DNA of 64,000 nucleotides from Chromohalobacter nigrandesensis (GTDB taxonomy: Bacteria > Pseudomonadota > Gammaproteobacteria > Pseudomonadales > Halomonadaceae): NCBI RefSeq assembly GCF_023061285.1, contig NZ_JAKGAM010000001.1:124001-188000 (forward strand), in the 5' to 3' direction. A model generated the notes under the pieces. It made no database searches. It was not told the DNA's origin and saw only the letters and a program-made list of their open reading frames with translations. Made by a program: the position numbers and the translations under genes. How positions within the stretch are numbered: the first letter of the stretch is position 1; the number at the start of each line of letters is the position of its first letter. Positions 52,274-63,923 of the stretch are shown piece by piece.

Positions 52274-53539
52274 CTAACTCCTCCGAAGTGCGCCCGGCAA
52301 GTTAATCCCATAAGCCAATATCAACCATGTAATACCCATACCAACCACAGAACTACCAGAGGGTGACATAATCAAAAAACCCAAAAGAGATAAAAAAGCC
52401 CCATCCAAAAAAACCTTATCACCTTGGCTCCAACGGCGAGGCTTAATCATTCTGTTTAGCGTTATCAGGTACACAAAAAAGTAAATTAAAAGGCCTAGCA
52501 CTCCAAGCTCAACAAAAACCTCCATCACCATATTATGAATATTAATAATTGGACCATCATATATATCCGCAGGCAAGTTACTTACAAAGTGCTCTGCATT
52601 GCCTACACCAACCCCCAAAAAGTAAGAATTTTTTGCAACTTCAAATGCTGCAACAATAAGATTATATCTAGAACCTAGAAGGCTAGCCGCACACTCTTCT
52701 AGGCCTAACGAGCCCAGCAGTATCAACAAAAAAGGAAACAAAAAAACCAAAAACAAAAAAAACGACATAAGAGCCACCTTAGCAAGGTACTCATAGTAAC
52801 TGTTACGCACCCACAAAAGGAAAAAATAAGATATAAAAACAACTCCCGCACTAATCAACCCTAGCCTAGAGCCTGTTAAAAAAAGAATCAAAAAAGAAGC
52901 TATAGATATAGAAAAAAGAACCCCATTCTTACTAAAAAAGCGAAGATGACTAAAAAAAGAAAAAACCAAGGGCAACGAAACTATAATAAATATGGCCAAC
53001 TCGTTTGGATTGTAAAAAACCCCAGTCGGGAGAACTTTTTCTCCCGAATAAACACTTGGATCAAACCTACTCCCAGGCAAGTAAAAGCCAAACAAAATGT
53101 TTGCAAAACTAATAACCAAAATAGTTATGTACGCGAAAACCCAAACTTTGATAAAAGAAAAAACATTCCCCCTATCTAGAATGAAAATTTGGAGCAATAT
53201 CACATACCCAAAACCTCTAACCACTTGAAAAAGACTCTTAATATCTCCCCGCCCTTTTGTTAAAAAGGTCTCTCCAAGCATAACAATTAAGAGAATCAAG
53301 AAAAATAGCAGGATGAGGGAGTTAGCTTTTAAATTAGACCTAAAGCTGTAGCTCTTCAAACAATATACACTAAATGATACAGCAAGTATGGCAAGTGCAG
53401 CAATATACACAGGAACACTAAACCCGAAAGCAAAAAAACTTAACGAACTAGAGAAAAAAGAGAAATATATAAATACCAGAAACAAAAATAGCAGGCAACC
53501 ACCTCTGCCAAACTTATATCCACGAGTCTCATCAATCAC
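52274..53539 (-). CDS. wzy: O-antigen polymerase (Wzy-like)
   Basis: A 421-aa, very hydrophobic protein with about eleven membrane segments and a periplasmic loop holding GSRYNLIVAAFEVAKNSYF and GVGVGNAEHFVSN, as in the O-antigen ligase/polymerase superfamily. It starts with GTG at 53539, two bases after the wzx stop, with GAGAG upstream. It is strongly AT-rich with many A runs, the most divergent composition in the window, as is typical for Wzy. Separate identification of the ligase at 29.0-30.3 kb makes polymerase the better call here. Confidence 0.8.
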   Translation of the reverse strand: MIDETRGYKFGRGGCLLFLFLVFIYFSFFSSSLSFFAFGFSVPVYIAALAILAVSFSVYCLKSYSFRSNLKANSLILLFFLILLIVMLGETFLTKGRGDIKSLFQVVRGFGYVILLQIFILDRGNVFSFIKVWVFAYITILVISFANILFGFYLPGSRFDPSVYSGEKVLPTGVFYNPNELAIFIIVSLPLVFSFFSHLRFFSKNGVLFSISIASFLILFLTGSRLGLISAGVVFISYFFLLWVRNSYYEYLAKVALMSFFLFLVFLFPFLLILLGSLGLEECAASLLGSRYNLIVAAFEVAKNSYFLGVGVGNAEHFVSNLPADIYDGPIINIHNMVMEVFVELGVLGLLIYFFVYLITLNRMIKPRRWSQGDKVFLDGAFLSLLGFLIMSPSGSSVVGMGITWLILAYGINLPGALRRS

Positions 53540-53540
53540 T

Positions 53541-54836
53541 TTAATGACTCTCTCTTTCTGGCTGTAAGGATATAGTTTTTCTTACCATATAAAACTTAAC
53601 CACAACATTAAAAATATATGAAATACTGGTGGCCCAAGCAGCTCCAATAATCCCATATTTTGGCACCAGTAACACATTTCCCACCACGTTGATGGTCACA
53701 ACACCGATAGAAGAATACATATTCCACTCGGGCTTATCTGCCGCCGCGATACAATTTGAGTAAATCCGTGCCCCCGCCCCAGCAATAATACCAGGCAAGA
53801 GCCATAAAAATGCAGGTAAGGCTTCTACGTATTCCTCACCGAACAAAGGACTGATCAGCCACCAGAGAGCTATGGCCACGCCAACACTGGCGGCCGCGGT
53901 TATTGCAGACACCACTAAAAAACCTTTATTGGTCAAGGCCAATCGAGCTTCTGGATTCTGGTGCATGGCGGATAGCCTTGGCAACAGCACAGTGCTGGCC
54001 GCTTGAGAGAGCATCCAAAGCTTTTCGGCAATTTGTACAGCAATTACGTAAATACCGGTGGCCCCAGGCGTGAGAAAGAAATTCACCAAGAAAATATCTG
54101 TCCTGTAGTTCACAAACGCTAATATATTAGACAGGTGGGCTTTCCATCCATAACCTAGGATTCTGCGTGCATAGCCAGACCGGAGCGTGTCGTTCCCTGA
54201 CAACGCTAAGGTTGGCTTTCTGCGACTTAATAAACTAAAGACAATCAGCAAACCCACCAGTTGACCGATAATATAAGCCACCATGGCACCAGCCACGCCG
54301 AATGGTAAAATGTATAGAGCAATAACCACACCGGCAAGATTAACGTAGGGCGGCACAAGCACTGTTAAATTGAAAGCTTTGAAGTCTTCCAGCCCTTGCA
54401 GGATAGTATTTAGATATGCCAACAGTAACGTCAACGGAAAGCTTACCAAACCAAGATATAACAAGCTGCTTGGTATCCCTGGAAATATTTCTTCGCCCCA
54501 GACCAACAGTATCGGTAGCGCGCAAACCATACCTGCAGCGGCTACGACCAAGGCCAAGTGGAGATTACCAGACATGGCTTGGTGGGTATCAAAATCTCCA
54601 CGGCTGATATAATATACAGTAGCAGGACCGACCCCAAGATTCAGGAAATTTGCCAACATGGTGGGAATGAGAATGGCCATTGCATAATAGCCATTGCCTT
54701 CAGGACCAAGTTCCCGCGCGATTAAAACCACCAGTAAAAGCTGAGCAAATGCCGCCAATAACTGACGGCCTAGAGTCATGCCGATATTGCGTCGTAAAGG
54801 GGTAGCACCCGCAAGCTGTCGTAAACGATAAATCAA
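53541..54836 (-). CDS. wzx: O-antigen flippase (Wzx-like)
   Basis: A 431-aa membrane protein of the polysaccharide-transport MVF/MATE superfamily with about twelve segments: RRNIGMTLGRQLLAAFAQLL, RELGPEGNGYYAMAIL and a polysacc_synt_C-like end. It should translocate the lipid-linked O-unit. It starts with TTG at 54836 preceded by AGGA; no internal ATG fits the family N-terminus better. It lies four bases after the GT4 gene stop. Confidence 0.87.
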   Translation of the reverse strand: MIYRLRQLAGATPLRRNIGMTLGRQLLAAFAQLLLVVLIARELGPEGNGYYAMAILIPTMLANFLNLGVGPATVYYISRGDFDTHQAMSGNLHLALVVAAAGMVCALPILLVWGEEIFPGIPSSLLYLGLVSFPLTLLLAYLNTILQGLEDFKAFNLTVLVPPYVNLAGVVIALYILPFGVAGAMVAYIIGQLVGLLIVFSLLSRRKPTLALSGNDTLRSGYARRILGYGWKAHLSNILAFVNYRTDIFLVNFFLTPGATGIYVIAVQIAEKLWMLSQAASTVLLPRLSAMHQNPEARLALTNKGFLVVSAITAAASVGVAIALWWLISPLFGEEYVEALPAFLWLLPGIIAGAGARIYSNCIAAADKPEWNMYSSIGVVTINVVGNVLLVPKYGIIGAAWATSISYIFNVVVKFYMVRKTISLQPERESH

Positions 54837-54840
54837 TTAC

Positions 54841-56028
54841 TTATCCTACACGGTTTGGAGAGGCGCTGGCGGACAACACATTGTGGTACACCGTAGTCAA
54901 CCGGCTAGCGATGGCAGATCCGGAGAAGCGGGCTTTGGCACGTTCAGCAATGGCGATGGGGTTGTAGTCAGGCAAGTTTTCACCCATGTGTCGCATCCCC
55001 TCTTGCAAAGCAAAGGGTTGTTTAAGAGGCACCAAAACTCCATCACCCTCCTCTACAATGCACTCCGGCCCGCCACATCGGGTCGCTACTACGGGCACAC
55101 CGGCCATCAGTGCCTCGGCGGCAACCACACCGAAAGTTTCATAATAGCTAGACACCACCATCACATCGGTCTGGGCCAGCAAATCTGGCACTTTGTCCGG
55201 CTCTATCGACCCCATAAACCGAACTTTATCGGCAATACCTAAGTTTACCGCCGTTTTCTCCAATTCTGGGCGTATCGGGCCATTGCCAGCCAGCCATAAT
55301 TCAGCATTTAGACCGTTACTTACTAACTTTCCGAAAGCCTGAATTAAGTCGAACTGTCCTTTTTTTTCAGTCATTAAAGCAAGGTTGAGGAACCGTACAG
55401 GTTGCTCTTTTCGTTCGGTCAAATCTGGCTTTTTAAAACGCTCTGCAACCACGTTAGGTATCCACTTCCAATGGCTTCTACTTGAAGGAAACTGCTCGCT
55501 TAACAGGTCCGCAAGGGAAGGACTAACCGCTATACAGGCACTGGCACTCTGTATCGCTTTTTCAGCAAGCTTGAGCTGCCAATGTGAGTATATACGCCTC
55601 GCAAACCCGCTACTGTGCTCGGTCAATACGTACGGTATGCCAAATTCTTCAGACAGCTCCGCTCCGGCAGCACCAGCGTATACGGCTGCGTGGGCGTGGA
55701 GAATATCAGGCTTACCATTTTCGGCTATATAGCGCTCCAAAAGCTCCCTTGCCGCTTTCCTGAATAAATGATAGTTGCCATAAGGTATACGCGGGAGCGC
55801 GGCGAAGAGCTCTTTTCGGTAGGTAAGCAAGCCGTCGTCATCCTCGTAGGACGGCAACTTTACTTTTGAGCTTGCTTTGCCTAGCGTTCGCAATGAGCGC
55901 ATTGAAGGCGCGATGACGCCGACTTTGTGGCCGTGCCTGTATAATGCCAAAGCTTGATCACGAAAAAAAACCCCGCCTACATCGTTTGGGCTTTTGGGGT
56001 ACCAAGAGGGGAGGAGAAGAACGTGCAT
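54841..56028 (-). CDS. Glycosyltransferase, GT4 family
   Basis: A 395-aa GT-B enzyme with LLLPSWYPKSPNDVGGVFFR, LTEHSSGFARRIYSHWQLKL, RFLNLALMTEKKGQFDLIQA and the donor-site YETFGVVAAEALMAGVPVVA (E-x7-E). No clear ribosome binding site precedes the ATG at 56028. It is placed between a sulfotransferase and wzx in the O-antigen operon. The sugar it adds is not known; GlcNAc3NAcA is one candidate from context. Confidence 0.87.
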   Translation of the reverse strand: MHVLLLPSWYPKSPNDVGGVFFRDQALALYRHGHKVGVIAPSMRSLRTLGKASSKVKLPSYEDDDGLLTYRKELFAALPRIPYGNYHLFRKAARELLERYIAENGKPDILHAHAAVYAGAAGAELSEEFGIPYVLTEHSSGFARRIYSHWQLKLAEKAIQSASACIAVSPSLADLLSEQFPSSRSHWKWIPNVVAERFKKPDLTERKEQPVRFLNLALMTEKKGQFDLIQAFGKLVSNGLNAELWLAGNGPIRPELEKTAVNLGIADKVRFMGSIEPDKVPDLLAQTDVMVVSSYYETFGVVAAEALMAGVPVVATRCGGPECIVEEGDGVLVPLKQPFALQEGMRHMGENLPDYNPIAIAERAKARFSGSAIASRLTTVYHNVLSASASPNRVG

Positions 56029-56048
56029 TTAACAGAACCGAACCAAAA

Positions 56049-57011
56049 TCATATTTTCTTATACCCTCTGCTCTGCGGGAGTTTTCCTAGGACTTTCCTA
56101 ATTGTGTACAAATTTTCAACAGCCATACTTTTACGACCTTTGCCTATAGAGACTGTAGAGGGTGCATTCTGAACATTGCTGTGATGTTGCCGGGCACCAA
56201 CATCGCCCAAAGAGTTAGGGGCCATTTGTTTTTCTTCACTTCTTTCAGGAATTGCGAATTTTTCTGACACTCTCTCTAATGCCAACGAAGGATTCGCAAC
56301 GAGGTCTTCATAGCGAAACTCGAGGGAATCTTGATCAGACTTTAGTTTCTTAAATCTTTCCCAATATTTTAGAGAATTTTTCCAACGCTTCGCAGCATCT
56401 TCCGCGTTCTGGTATAAGCCAGCTTTCAGATACGACTCGACAACATCAACAGGGTCGCGCTCTATAAAGATAAACTTGGCTTTTGGAAAAGCCCAGTGAA
56501 TCACCCCTAAGCTTAAAGTGTTTAATGGCGTTTTATCTCCAACCCACTGGCCCGTTACGCTATTTTGTTCTCCGATCCATCGATATAGACCTTCAATTAA
56601 ATTTACAAATGACTGTTGATCACTGCGCCATTTTTTTGCCAGAACCTTAAAATCAGATAAAGAATCAACACCAAACGTCTCAAACTCCGGATGATTTTCT
56701 AGCATAGACAAAATGCTATCTACCTTGTCTGGCCACCGAAGAAAATCACTAACACAATACTGATTTATTTGCCTGGGAAGAACATATGTCTCCGGTGGAA
56801 TATAGATGTCAAACTTTTCCACCAAGAGCCTTCGCAATAACGTATTGCCAGATCGACCACAGCCGACTACAAATAAAAACTCACTCGTGTTTTCCCCATC
56901 TTTTGAAAAACAGCTTCCGTTCCTTAAAGCTTTAAACGCATGATTTGCTCGATACAAATAAGGCTGTAGCCGAGGACTTAACTTAATATTTTCCTTTACC
57001 TTTTTAAGCAT
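56049..57011 (-). CDS. Sulfotransferase family protein (ST2)
   Basis: A 320-aa PAPS-dependent sulfotransferase. The 5'-phosphosulfate loop is VGCGRSGNTLLRRLL (about 49-63), and FIFIERDPVDVVESYLKAGL is the 3'-phosphate binding region; the Sulfotransfer_3 ending YEDLVANPSLALERVSEKFA is present. It is unrelated in sequence detail to ST1 at 41.7-42.6 kb. AT-rich. It should sulfate another position or sugar of the same O-antigen, or it might act on a different acceptor. Confidence 0.85.
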   Translation of the reverse strand: MLKKVKENIKLSPRLQPYLYRANHAFKALRNGSCFSKDGENTSEFLFVVGCGRSGNTLLRRLLVEKFDIYIPPETYVLPRQINQYCVSDFLRWPDKVDSILSMLENHPEFETFGVDSLSDFKVLAKKWRSDQQSFVNLIEGLYRWIGEQNSVTGQWVGDKTPLNTLSLGVIHWAFPKAKFIFIERDPVDVVESYLKAGLYQNAEDAAKRWKNSLKYWERFKKLKSDQDSLEFRYEDLVANPSLALERVSEKFAIPERSEEKQMAPNSLGDVGARQHHSNVQNAPSTVSIGKGRKSMAVENLYTIRKVLGKLPQSRGYKKI

Positions 57012-57062
57012 ATCAGTATAATATTCTTTAGCGTTTTATAGGCTAGACAAAGGCATCGCGCA

Positions 57063-58154
57063 CTATTTCCAACATAGCTGCTGCAGGACTTCAACTACCA
57101 TGTCTTGCTCAACAAGTGGCATATAAGGGTGGATCGGTAAGCTGAACACTTCTTCGGAAACTTCATCGCCTACCGGCAAATGAACGCCATCGTCTTCCAC
57201 CGCCGGCTGCTTAGTTAGTGGTATCGGGTAATGTACAACGGTAGGAATACCTGATTCCTTTAATCTTTCTTGAACCTGATCGCGATTATCTACTCGAATA
57301 GTGTATTGCGCCCAGGCGCTGGTGTTGTGCGGTTCGAGATAGGGCGTGGTGATACCGGTCTTACTGAGGCATTGAGTGTAACGCTCCGCCACTTGCTGGC
57401 GCTTTGCCAGTTCGTCATCAAATATCTCGAGCTTCGGTAGCAGGATGGCGGCCTGCAGAGTATCCAGCCGGCTGTTTACGCCTACCCGAATGTGATGATA
57501 ACGCCGGTCCTGGCCATGACGAGCGATTTGACGGATAACGGTAGCCAGTTCCTCGTCATTGGTGAAGATAGCCCCACCATCGCCATAGCAGCCTAGTGGC
57601 TTGCTAGGGAAGAAACTGGTCGTGGCGATGGTGCTGAGGTTGCAGGACTTTCGGCCCTTGTAGGTGGCGCCGAAACTCTGGGCCGCGTCCTCGATCACTG
57701 AGATGCCATGTTTTGTAGCAATGGCATTGATGGCGTCGAAGTCGGCGCATTGCCCGAAAAGAGAGACGGGGATAATTGCCTTGGTGCGCGGCGTGATCGC
57801 GGCTTCCAGCTTGGCTGGGTCGAGGTTGTAGGTGCGCGGGTCGATATCCACATAGACCGGCTTGGCACCCAGCAGCGCCACGGTTTCTGCAGTGGCTATA
57901 TAGGTAAAGCCAGGCATAATCACTTCATCACCCGGGCCAATGCTCAATGCCATCTGGGCGATCTGCAGGGCATCGGTGCCGTTGGCGCAGGTAATGCAGT
58001 ATTTGGCGCCTGTATAAGCGGCTAGCTTCTCTTCCAGCTCATGGACTTCAGGCCCAAGAATATACTTGCCGTGCGATAGCACGCGTTGGATGCCAGCATC
58101 GATCTTGTCTTTGATGCGCTCTTGCTGAGCCGCCAGGTCGTTAAACGGAATCAT
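57063..58154 (-). CDS. wbpE: UDP-3-keto sugar aminotransferase (WbpE/WlbC-like)
   Basis: A 363-aa DegT-type PLP aminotransferase: [40 protein letters not shown] and the PLP lysine in [17 protein letters not shown] (Lys185). With the adjacent genes it makes UDP-GlcNAc3NA by adding the 3-amino group. It overlaps the acetyltransferase gene by 4 bp. Confidence 0.92.
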   Translation of the reverse strand: MIPFNDLAAQQERIKDKIDAGIQRVLSHGKYILGPEVHELEEKLAAYTGAKYCITCANGTDALQIAQMALSIGPGDEVIMPGFTYIATAETVALLGAKPVYVDIDPRTYNLDPAKLEAAITPRTKAIIPVSLFGQCADFDAINAIATKHGISVIEDAAQSFGATYKGRKSCNLSTIATTSFFPSKPLGCYGDGGAIFTNDEELATVIRQIARHGQDRRYHHIRVGVNSRLDTLQAAILLPKLEIFDDELAKRQQVAERYTQCLSKTGITTPYLEPHNTSAWAQYTIRVDNRDQVQERLKESGIPTVVHYPIPLTKQPAVEDDGVHLPVGDEVSEEVFSLPIHPYMPLVEQDMVVEVLQQLCWK

Positions 58155-58732
58155 GCGCTAACCTTTGCAAGCTTTTGTCCATTAAGCACATAGCGGTCGC
58201 CTGTATGCGGACATACGGCTTCGCCCTGCCCTTGCAGCGGCAGATCCAATTGCTCCCCATGCTCGCTCATCCAGCCGATCTGGCGGGCCGGTACGCCCAC
58301 CATCAAGGCATAGGCCGGCACATCTTTATTGATCACCGCACCGGCACCGATAAAGGAAAACTCACCAATGGTCACCCCACACACAATCGTACAGTTGGCA
58401 CCCAGTGAGGCGCCCTTCTTGACCACGGTGTCAAGATACTCGTCCTTACGTTCAATCAGCGAACGTGGATTATAGACGTTGGTGAACACCATACTGGGCC
58501 CACAGAACACGCCTTCTTCCAAGTGCACGTTATCGTAGACGGAGACGTTATTCTGGATCTTACAGTTGTCACCGATGGTCACCTTGTTGCCGACGAAGAC
58601 GCCCTGTCCCATGGAGACGTTCTTGCCTATTCTGGCGCCGCCACACACGTGAACGAAGTGCCAGACGCGCGAGCCTTCACCGATCTGGGCTCCGTCATCG
58701 ACAATCGCGGACTCATGAATCTTAACGCTCAT
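58151..58732 (-). CDS. wbpD: UDP-sugar 3-N-acetyltransferase (WbpD/WlbB-like)
   Basis: A 193-aa left-handed beta-helix acetyltransferase with hexapeptide repeats ([60 protein letters not shown]). It acetylates the 3-amino group to give UDP-GlcNAc3NAcA. It lies one base after the wbpB stop and overlaps wbpE. Confidence 0.93.
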   Translation of the reverse strand: MSVKIHESAIVDDGAQIGEGSRVWHFVHVCGGARIGKNVSMGQGVFVGNKVTIGDNCKIQNNVSVYDNVHLEEGVFCGPSMVFTNVYNPRSLIERKDEYLDTVVKKGASLGANCTIVCGVTIGEFSFIGAGAVINKDVPAYALMVGVPARQIGWMSEHGEQLDLPLQGQGEAVCPHTGDRYVLNGQKLAKVSA

Positions 58733-58733
58733 C

Positions 58734-61008
<2,275 letters not shown>

Positions 61009-61068
61009 TTTACCTTCCGTTTCATAACCGAATAGTTTCGAAAATGGCCGACACCAAACCACTGATCC

Positions 61069-61878
61069 TCAGTCAGAACGTTGACGGATACTCTCACGGA
61101 CCGTTCCTATAAAATGCATCACAAACGCTCCCATGATTGCCAACATGCCGCCTAACACTACTCCCAGTACAACAATAAGCTTTTTGTTCGAGCCTGTGGG
61201 CTCTAGGCTTTGCACGGCATGCTGAGTAATCTCCCCTTCACGCAACTCATTGAGCTGGCCTTCCAGGTCGGAGACGCGGCTATAGTAAGTAGCGATCAAT
61301 TCGGCGGCGCTGGGGCTTGATGATTGCTGGGCGCTTTCCAGCGCTTGCTTGGCTGAGTCGAGTTGGCGCTGGAGCGAAGCCTTGCGACTCTCCACCAGTT
61401 CTGCCTGGTCTTCTTGCAGGCGATCAATCACGTGTTGGTGAAGCGTTGCTACCAGTTGTTGATTTTCTTGCGTGGCGTCGCTACTCAATTGCAACAGCAA
61501 CGTATCGCTGGGATTGGAAGTTTTGACCTCAAACGGCAATGACTCGAGGTCGTTTTCTTCCAGGAGTTTGCGCGTTTCTGGCCCGAGGTACAGGTTTTGC
61601 ACTTTGGCGACGACAGACGCAGGCGATTCGATAGCCACGCGCTGGCCGTTGCTATTGGTGTACTCGGCCACGCTGTAGAGAGAGGTGTACTGGTACTGGG
61701 TGGGTAGCCAAAATGCGGCAGCGACGGCGAGGGCTACGACAACAAAGAAAATAACGGCCATGGCCTTCCAGCGGCGGATCAAGATCACCGCGAGGTCCAC
61801 GAGGGAGATTTCATCGTCTCGCCAGTCGGCATCCTGCCACTGGGGTTTCTGGTTTTGTTGCGCGGGGGGTTGTGTCAT
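61069..61878 (-). CDS. wzz: Wzz-type O-antigen chain length determinant (Wzz1)
   Basis: A 269-aa polysaccharide co-polymerase class 1: N-terminal DDEISLVDLAVILIRRWKAM before TM1 (about 35-57), a coiled-coil periplasmic region (ESRKASLQRQLDSAKQALES) and TM2 near residues 230-255. It sets O-antigen modal length with Wzy. It is the first gene after the second ops element, and is followed by wbpA. Slightly shorter than many Wzz proteins (about 320 aa). Confidence 0.88.
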   Translation of the reverse strand: MTQPPAQQNQKPQWQDADWRDDEISLVDLAVILIRRWKAMAVIFFVVVALAVAAAFWLPTQYQYTSLYSVAEYTNSNGQRVAIESPASVVAKVQNLYLGPETRKLLEENDLESLPFEVKTSNPSDTLLLQLSSDATQENQQLVATLHQHVIDRLQEDQAELVESRKASLQRQLDSAKQALESAQQSSSPSAAELIATYYSRVSDLEGQLNELREGEITQHAVQSLEPTGSNKKLIVVLGVVLGGMLAIMGAFVMHFIGTVRESIRQRSD

Positions 61879-61918
61879 GACGCGTTATTTTCCCTAGTGC
61901 TAATATCGGCCATTTGGG

Positions 61919-61930
61919 CACGCTACCGCC
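61919..61930 (-). promoter_or_regulatory. ops element (RfaH recruitment site) in the wzz1 leader
   Basis: On the minus strand GGCGGTAGCGTG, identical to the element before wza and preceded by the same G. It lies 40 bp upstream of the wzz1 start codon and at the head of a >30-kb operon, the situation in which RfaH antitermination matters most. The direct match is certain; function is inferred. Confidence 0.85.
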
Positions 61931-62428
61931 CGAGGATTGTACCGGGCGGCTTCCCAAGGCCCTTCCTTAGTATGGGCGACACCGCAAAGCCGGCCAGTCA
62001 ACGGCAGGATGATACGAGCACAGGAGAATAGGAATGGGCGCCCTAGTAGAGACGCTACCGGTGGCCTTCCTTGTTGCACCCTCGCCCGCTGACATGGCGG
62101 TGTCGTCGTTGTTGTAACGCTAGATTCGAAAAGACAGCAAAACGCGGCCCTCCTGGCCACGCTGCCTCATTCTATGTGAGCCCCCCGCCCATCTCTACCG
62201 TTATGCCGTTGAATTTTGTGAAAGAAGCCAAAAAATTTGTCGCGCCATGGCGACGTTTAGAGCGTATTCGCCTGAATGGATCGATGCCGTGAAGCGCTAC
62301 GCCGAGGCCACGGTGGCAAGCAAAATACGACGAGACACGCCCATAGCCCCGCGCGGCAGCTCATTGATCAGGCTGTTTGCCCTCAGACATGAACCAACGT
62401 CAGGGCCTTGCCAGCAGGCGGCGCATCC
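61931..62428. other. Leader and intergenic region between the two wzz genes
   Basis: About 500 bp without a supported gene. The 3' half, near 62230-62450, has an open plus-strand frame (ATFRAYSPEWIDAVKRYAEA) of unknown nature, possibly a gene remnant. The 5' half contains the leader of the ops-controlled transcript; a GCCGCCCGG/CCGGGCGGC inverted segment lies near 61942-61952. No clear promoter was identified by eye. Confidence 0.35.
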
Positions 62429-63541
62429 TCACGCGGCCCGACGCTGACGCAGTACCGCCCCCATGCCTGCCCGCAGGAAAACTGCCATAACGCCCAGCAT
62501 GCCGCCGAGTACTATCGCCAATGCCAGCACCAGCGTGGTACGTGGCTTGACGGGATTATTCGCTGGATAGGCGCGCTCGATCACGTTGACGACGCGCTCA
62601 TCGGGATAGTTCGAGACGCCCTCTTCAAGAGGATAGAAGCTGTCCTTATTGAGCATGGCGGCGATTTGGGCGCGCCGGTTCAGCTCTTCACGGGTATTGC
62701 GCAGGGCGCCATTGCTTAGGCCTTCGCGCATTTGGTCCTTGAGGGTTTTGCGTTCGGCCTCGAGGGTTTTATACCCCATGAAGTAGAGCGGGAGCGCCCC
62801 ATTGCCGGAAAGGCTGGCGTAGATGATTTCTCTTTCGGGATTGAGCTGGCCGAATTCCTGCGGCGTGGTGGGCGACTCGATCCCCAGGGCGTGGGCCGTG
62901 TTGATGGCGTTGTTCAAGGCAAAGAGACGATGCTCACGCTCGGCGATAAGTTTGTCTTCGCCGACATCCACACGCGTATTGAGCGAGGCGATTTGTGCCT
63001 GATTGGCGCGTGCGAAGCGGTTCTTGAGTTCTTCCCATACGCGCTCGGCTGTGGCATCGATGTAGCCGTTGAGGTTCTCGTTACCGGCTTCGCCTTCGGG
63101 ATAGCGATAGGTGAGGCTGAGTTCGGTAGAGCCGCTGACGTCCGAGGTCAGCCCGGCGATCTCGAACCGGTTGGCGAAAACGCCCGCCAACGCTGCCTCG
63201 TCTGATATCGCGAAGTCATCGCGATGGTTCTCGACGTAACGCTCGAAATTCTGAAAGCTGCTCAGGCGATTGCCCAAAGTGGTGTAGGCGTCTTGCGGGG
63301 AAACGGAGAACCCCGAGAGCAGGTTCATGCCCGAGAAGTTGGAGGCAGCCGCGGGCGAGGCGCGAAACGTGGCCTCGTATTGCGGCGTCGTCATCATCAG
63401 GTAAACGCCCGCCAGCACCAAGGCGGCGACAATCGCCCCTACGATGAGCTGCCAACCGTCGATCAACAGATTGACGAGTTGCGCCAGGTCGATTTCGTCA
63501 TCTTCGGGACGCGCGCGTTCCGTTTCCATGTCCGTTGCCAT
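62429..63541 (-). CDS. Second Wzz-type chain length regulator (Wzz2, FepE-like)
   Basis: A 370-aa co-polymerase with DDEIDLAQLVNLLIDGWQLI before TM1 (about 33-53), a long periplasmic region, and TM2 near 338-360 preceded by the PANNPVKPRTTLVLAL motif. It resembles the longer FepE/WzzB group and differs from Wzz1, so the two may give two modal lengths. It lies upstream of the ops element, so it may be transcribed separately. Start could be ATG 63541 or 63529. Confidence 0.87.
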   Translation of the reverse strand: MATDMETERARPEDDEIDLAQLVNLLIDGWQLIVGAIVAALVLAGVYLMMTTPQYEATFRASPAAASNFSGMNLLSGFSVSPQDAYTTLGNRLSSFQNFERYVENHRDDFAISDEAALAGVFANRFEIAGLTSDVSGSTELSLTYRYPEGEAGNENLNGYIDATAERVWEELKNRFARANQAQIASLNTRVDVGEDKLIAEREHRLFALNNAINTAHALGIESPTTPQEFGQLNPEREIIYASLSGNGALPLYFMGYKTLEAERKTLKDQMREGLSNGALRNTREELNRRAQIAAMLNKDSFYPLEEGVSNYPDERVVNVIERAYPANNPVKPRTTLVLALAIVLGGMLGVMAVFLRAGMGAVLRQRRAA

Positions 63542-63923
63542 AGAGGTCTACCCTTCGTTGTTCCCTTGACCGGCGTTGGCCGGTACGACTCGCGCACTCA
63601 CTCGCCGAGGCCGTTCACTGCCTGCGGCGCTGAGGGCGCTGGCCACTGCGTATGGCCACGTAACCAAAACGTGATGCTACGAGCAGCACGCTAATGACGG
63701 CTTGTTTGATTTTGAGTTGCAGATGTTACCGGAATTACCTTAACAACCCAATATCAACAAACAGTTACGCTGTATTACGCTTATTCCACGAGAATTCTGA
63801 TTGATTGGCTGACATCGTCATTCGCATTTATCTAATGCAACACGCCGCGCCATGTGCTTAACTTGACCATTAGTTACATTTAATTTTGAACTATTGGTTA
63901 CGCTGCATGGAGGACGGTTGAGG
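63542..63923. other. AT-rich upstream region
   Basis: About 380 bp without a supported gene. It becomes AT-rich from 63690 to 63900 and must contain the promoter of wzz2 (minus strand) and perhaps that of the partial plus-strand gene at the window end. No specific elements could be defended. Confidence 0.35.

Noticed and set aside
62033-62060. A gacgctaccgg sequence resembling ops near 62049
   Set aside because: It matches only part of the core (GCTACC) and lacks the GGCGG end, unlike the exact element at 61919-61930.
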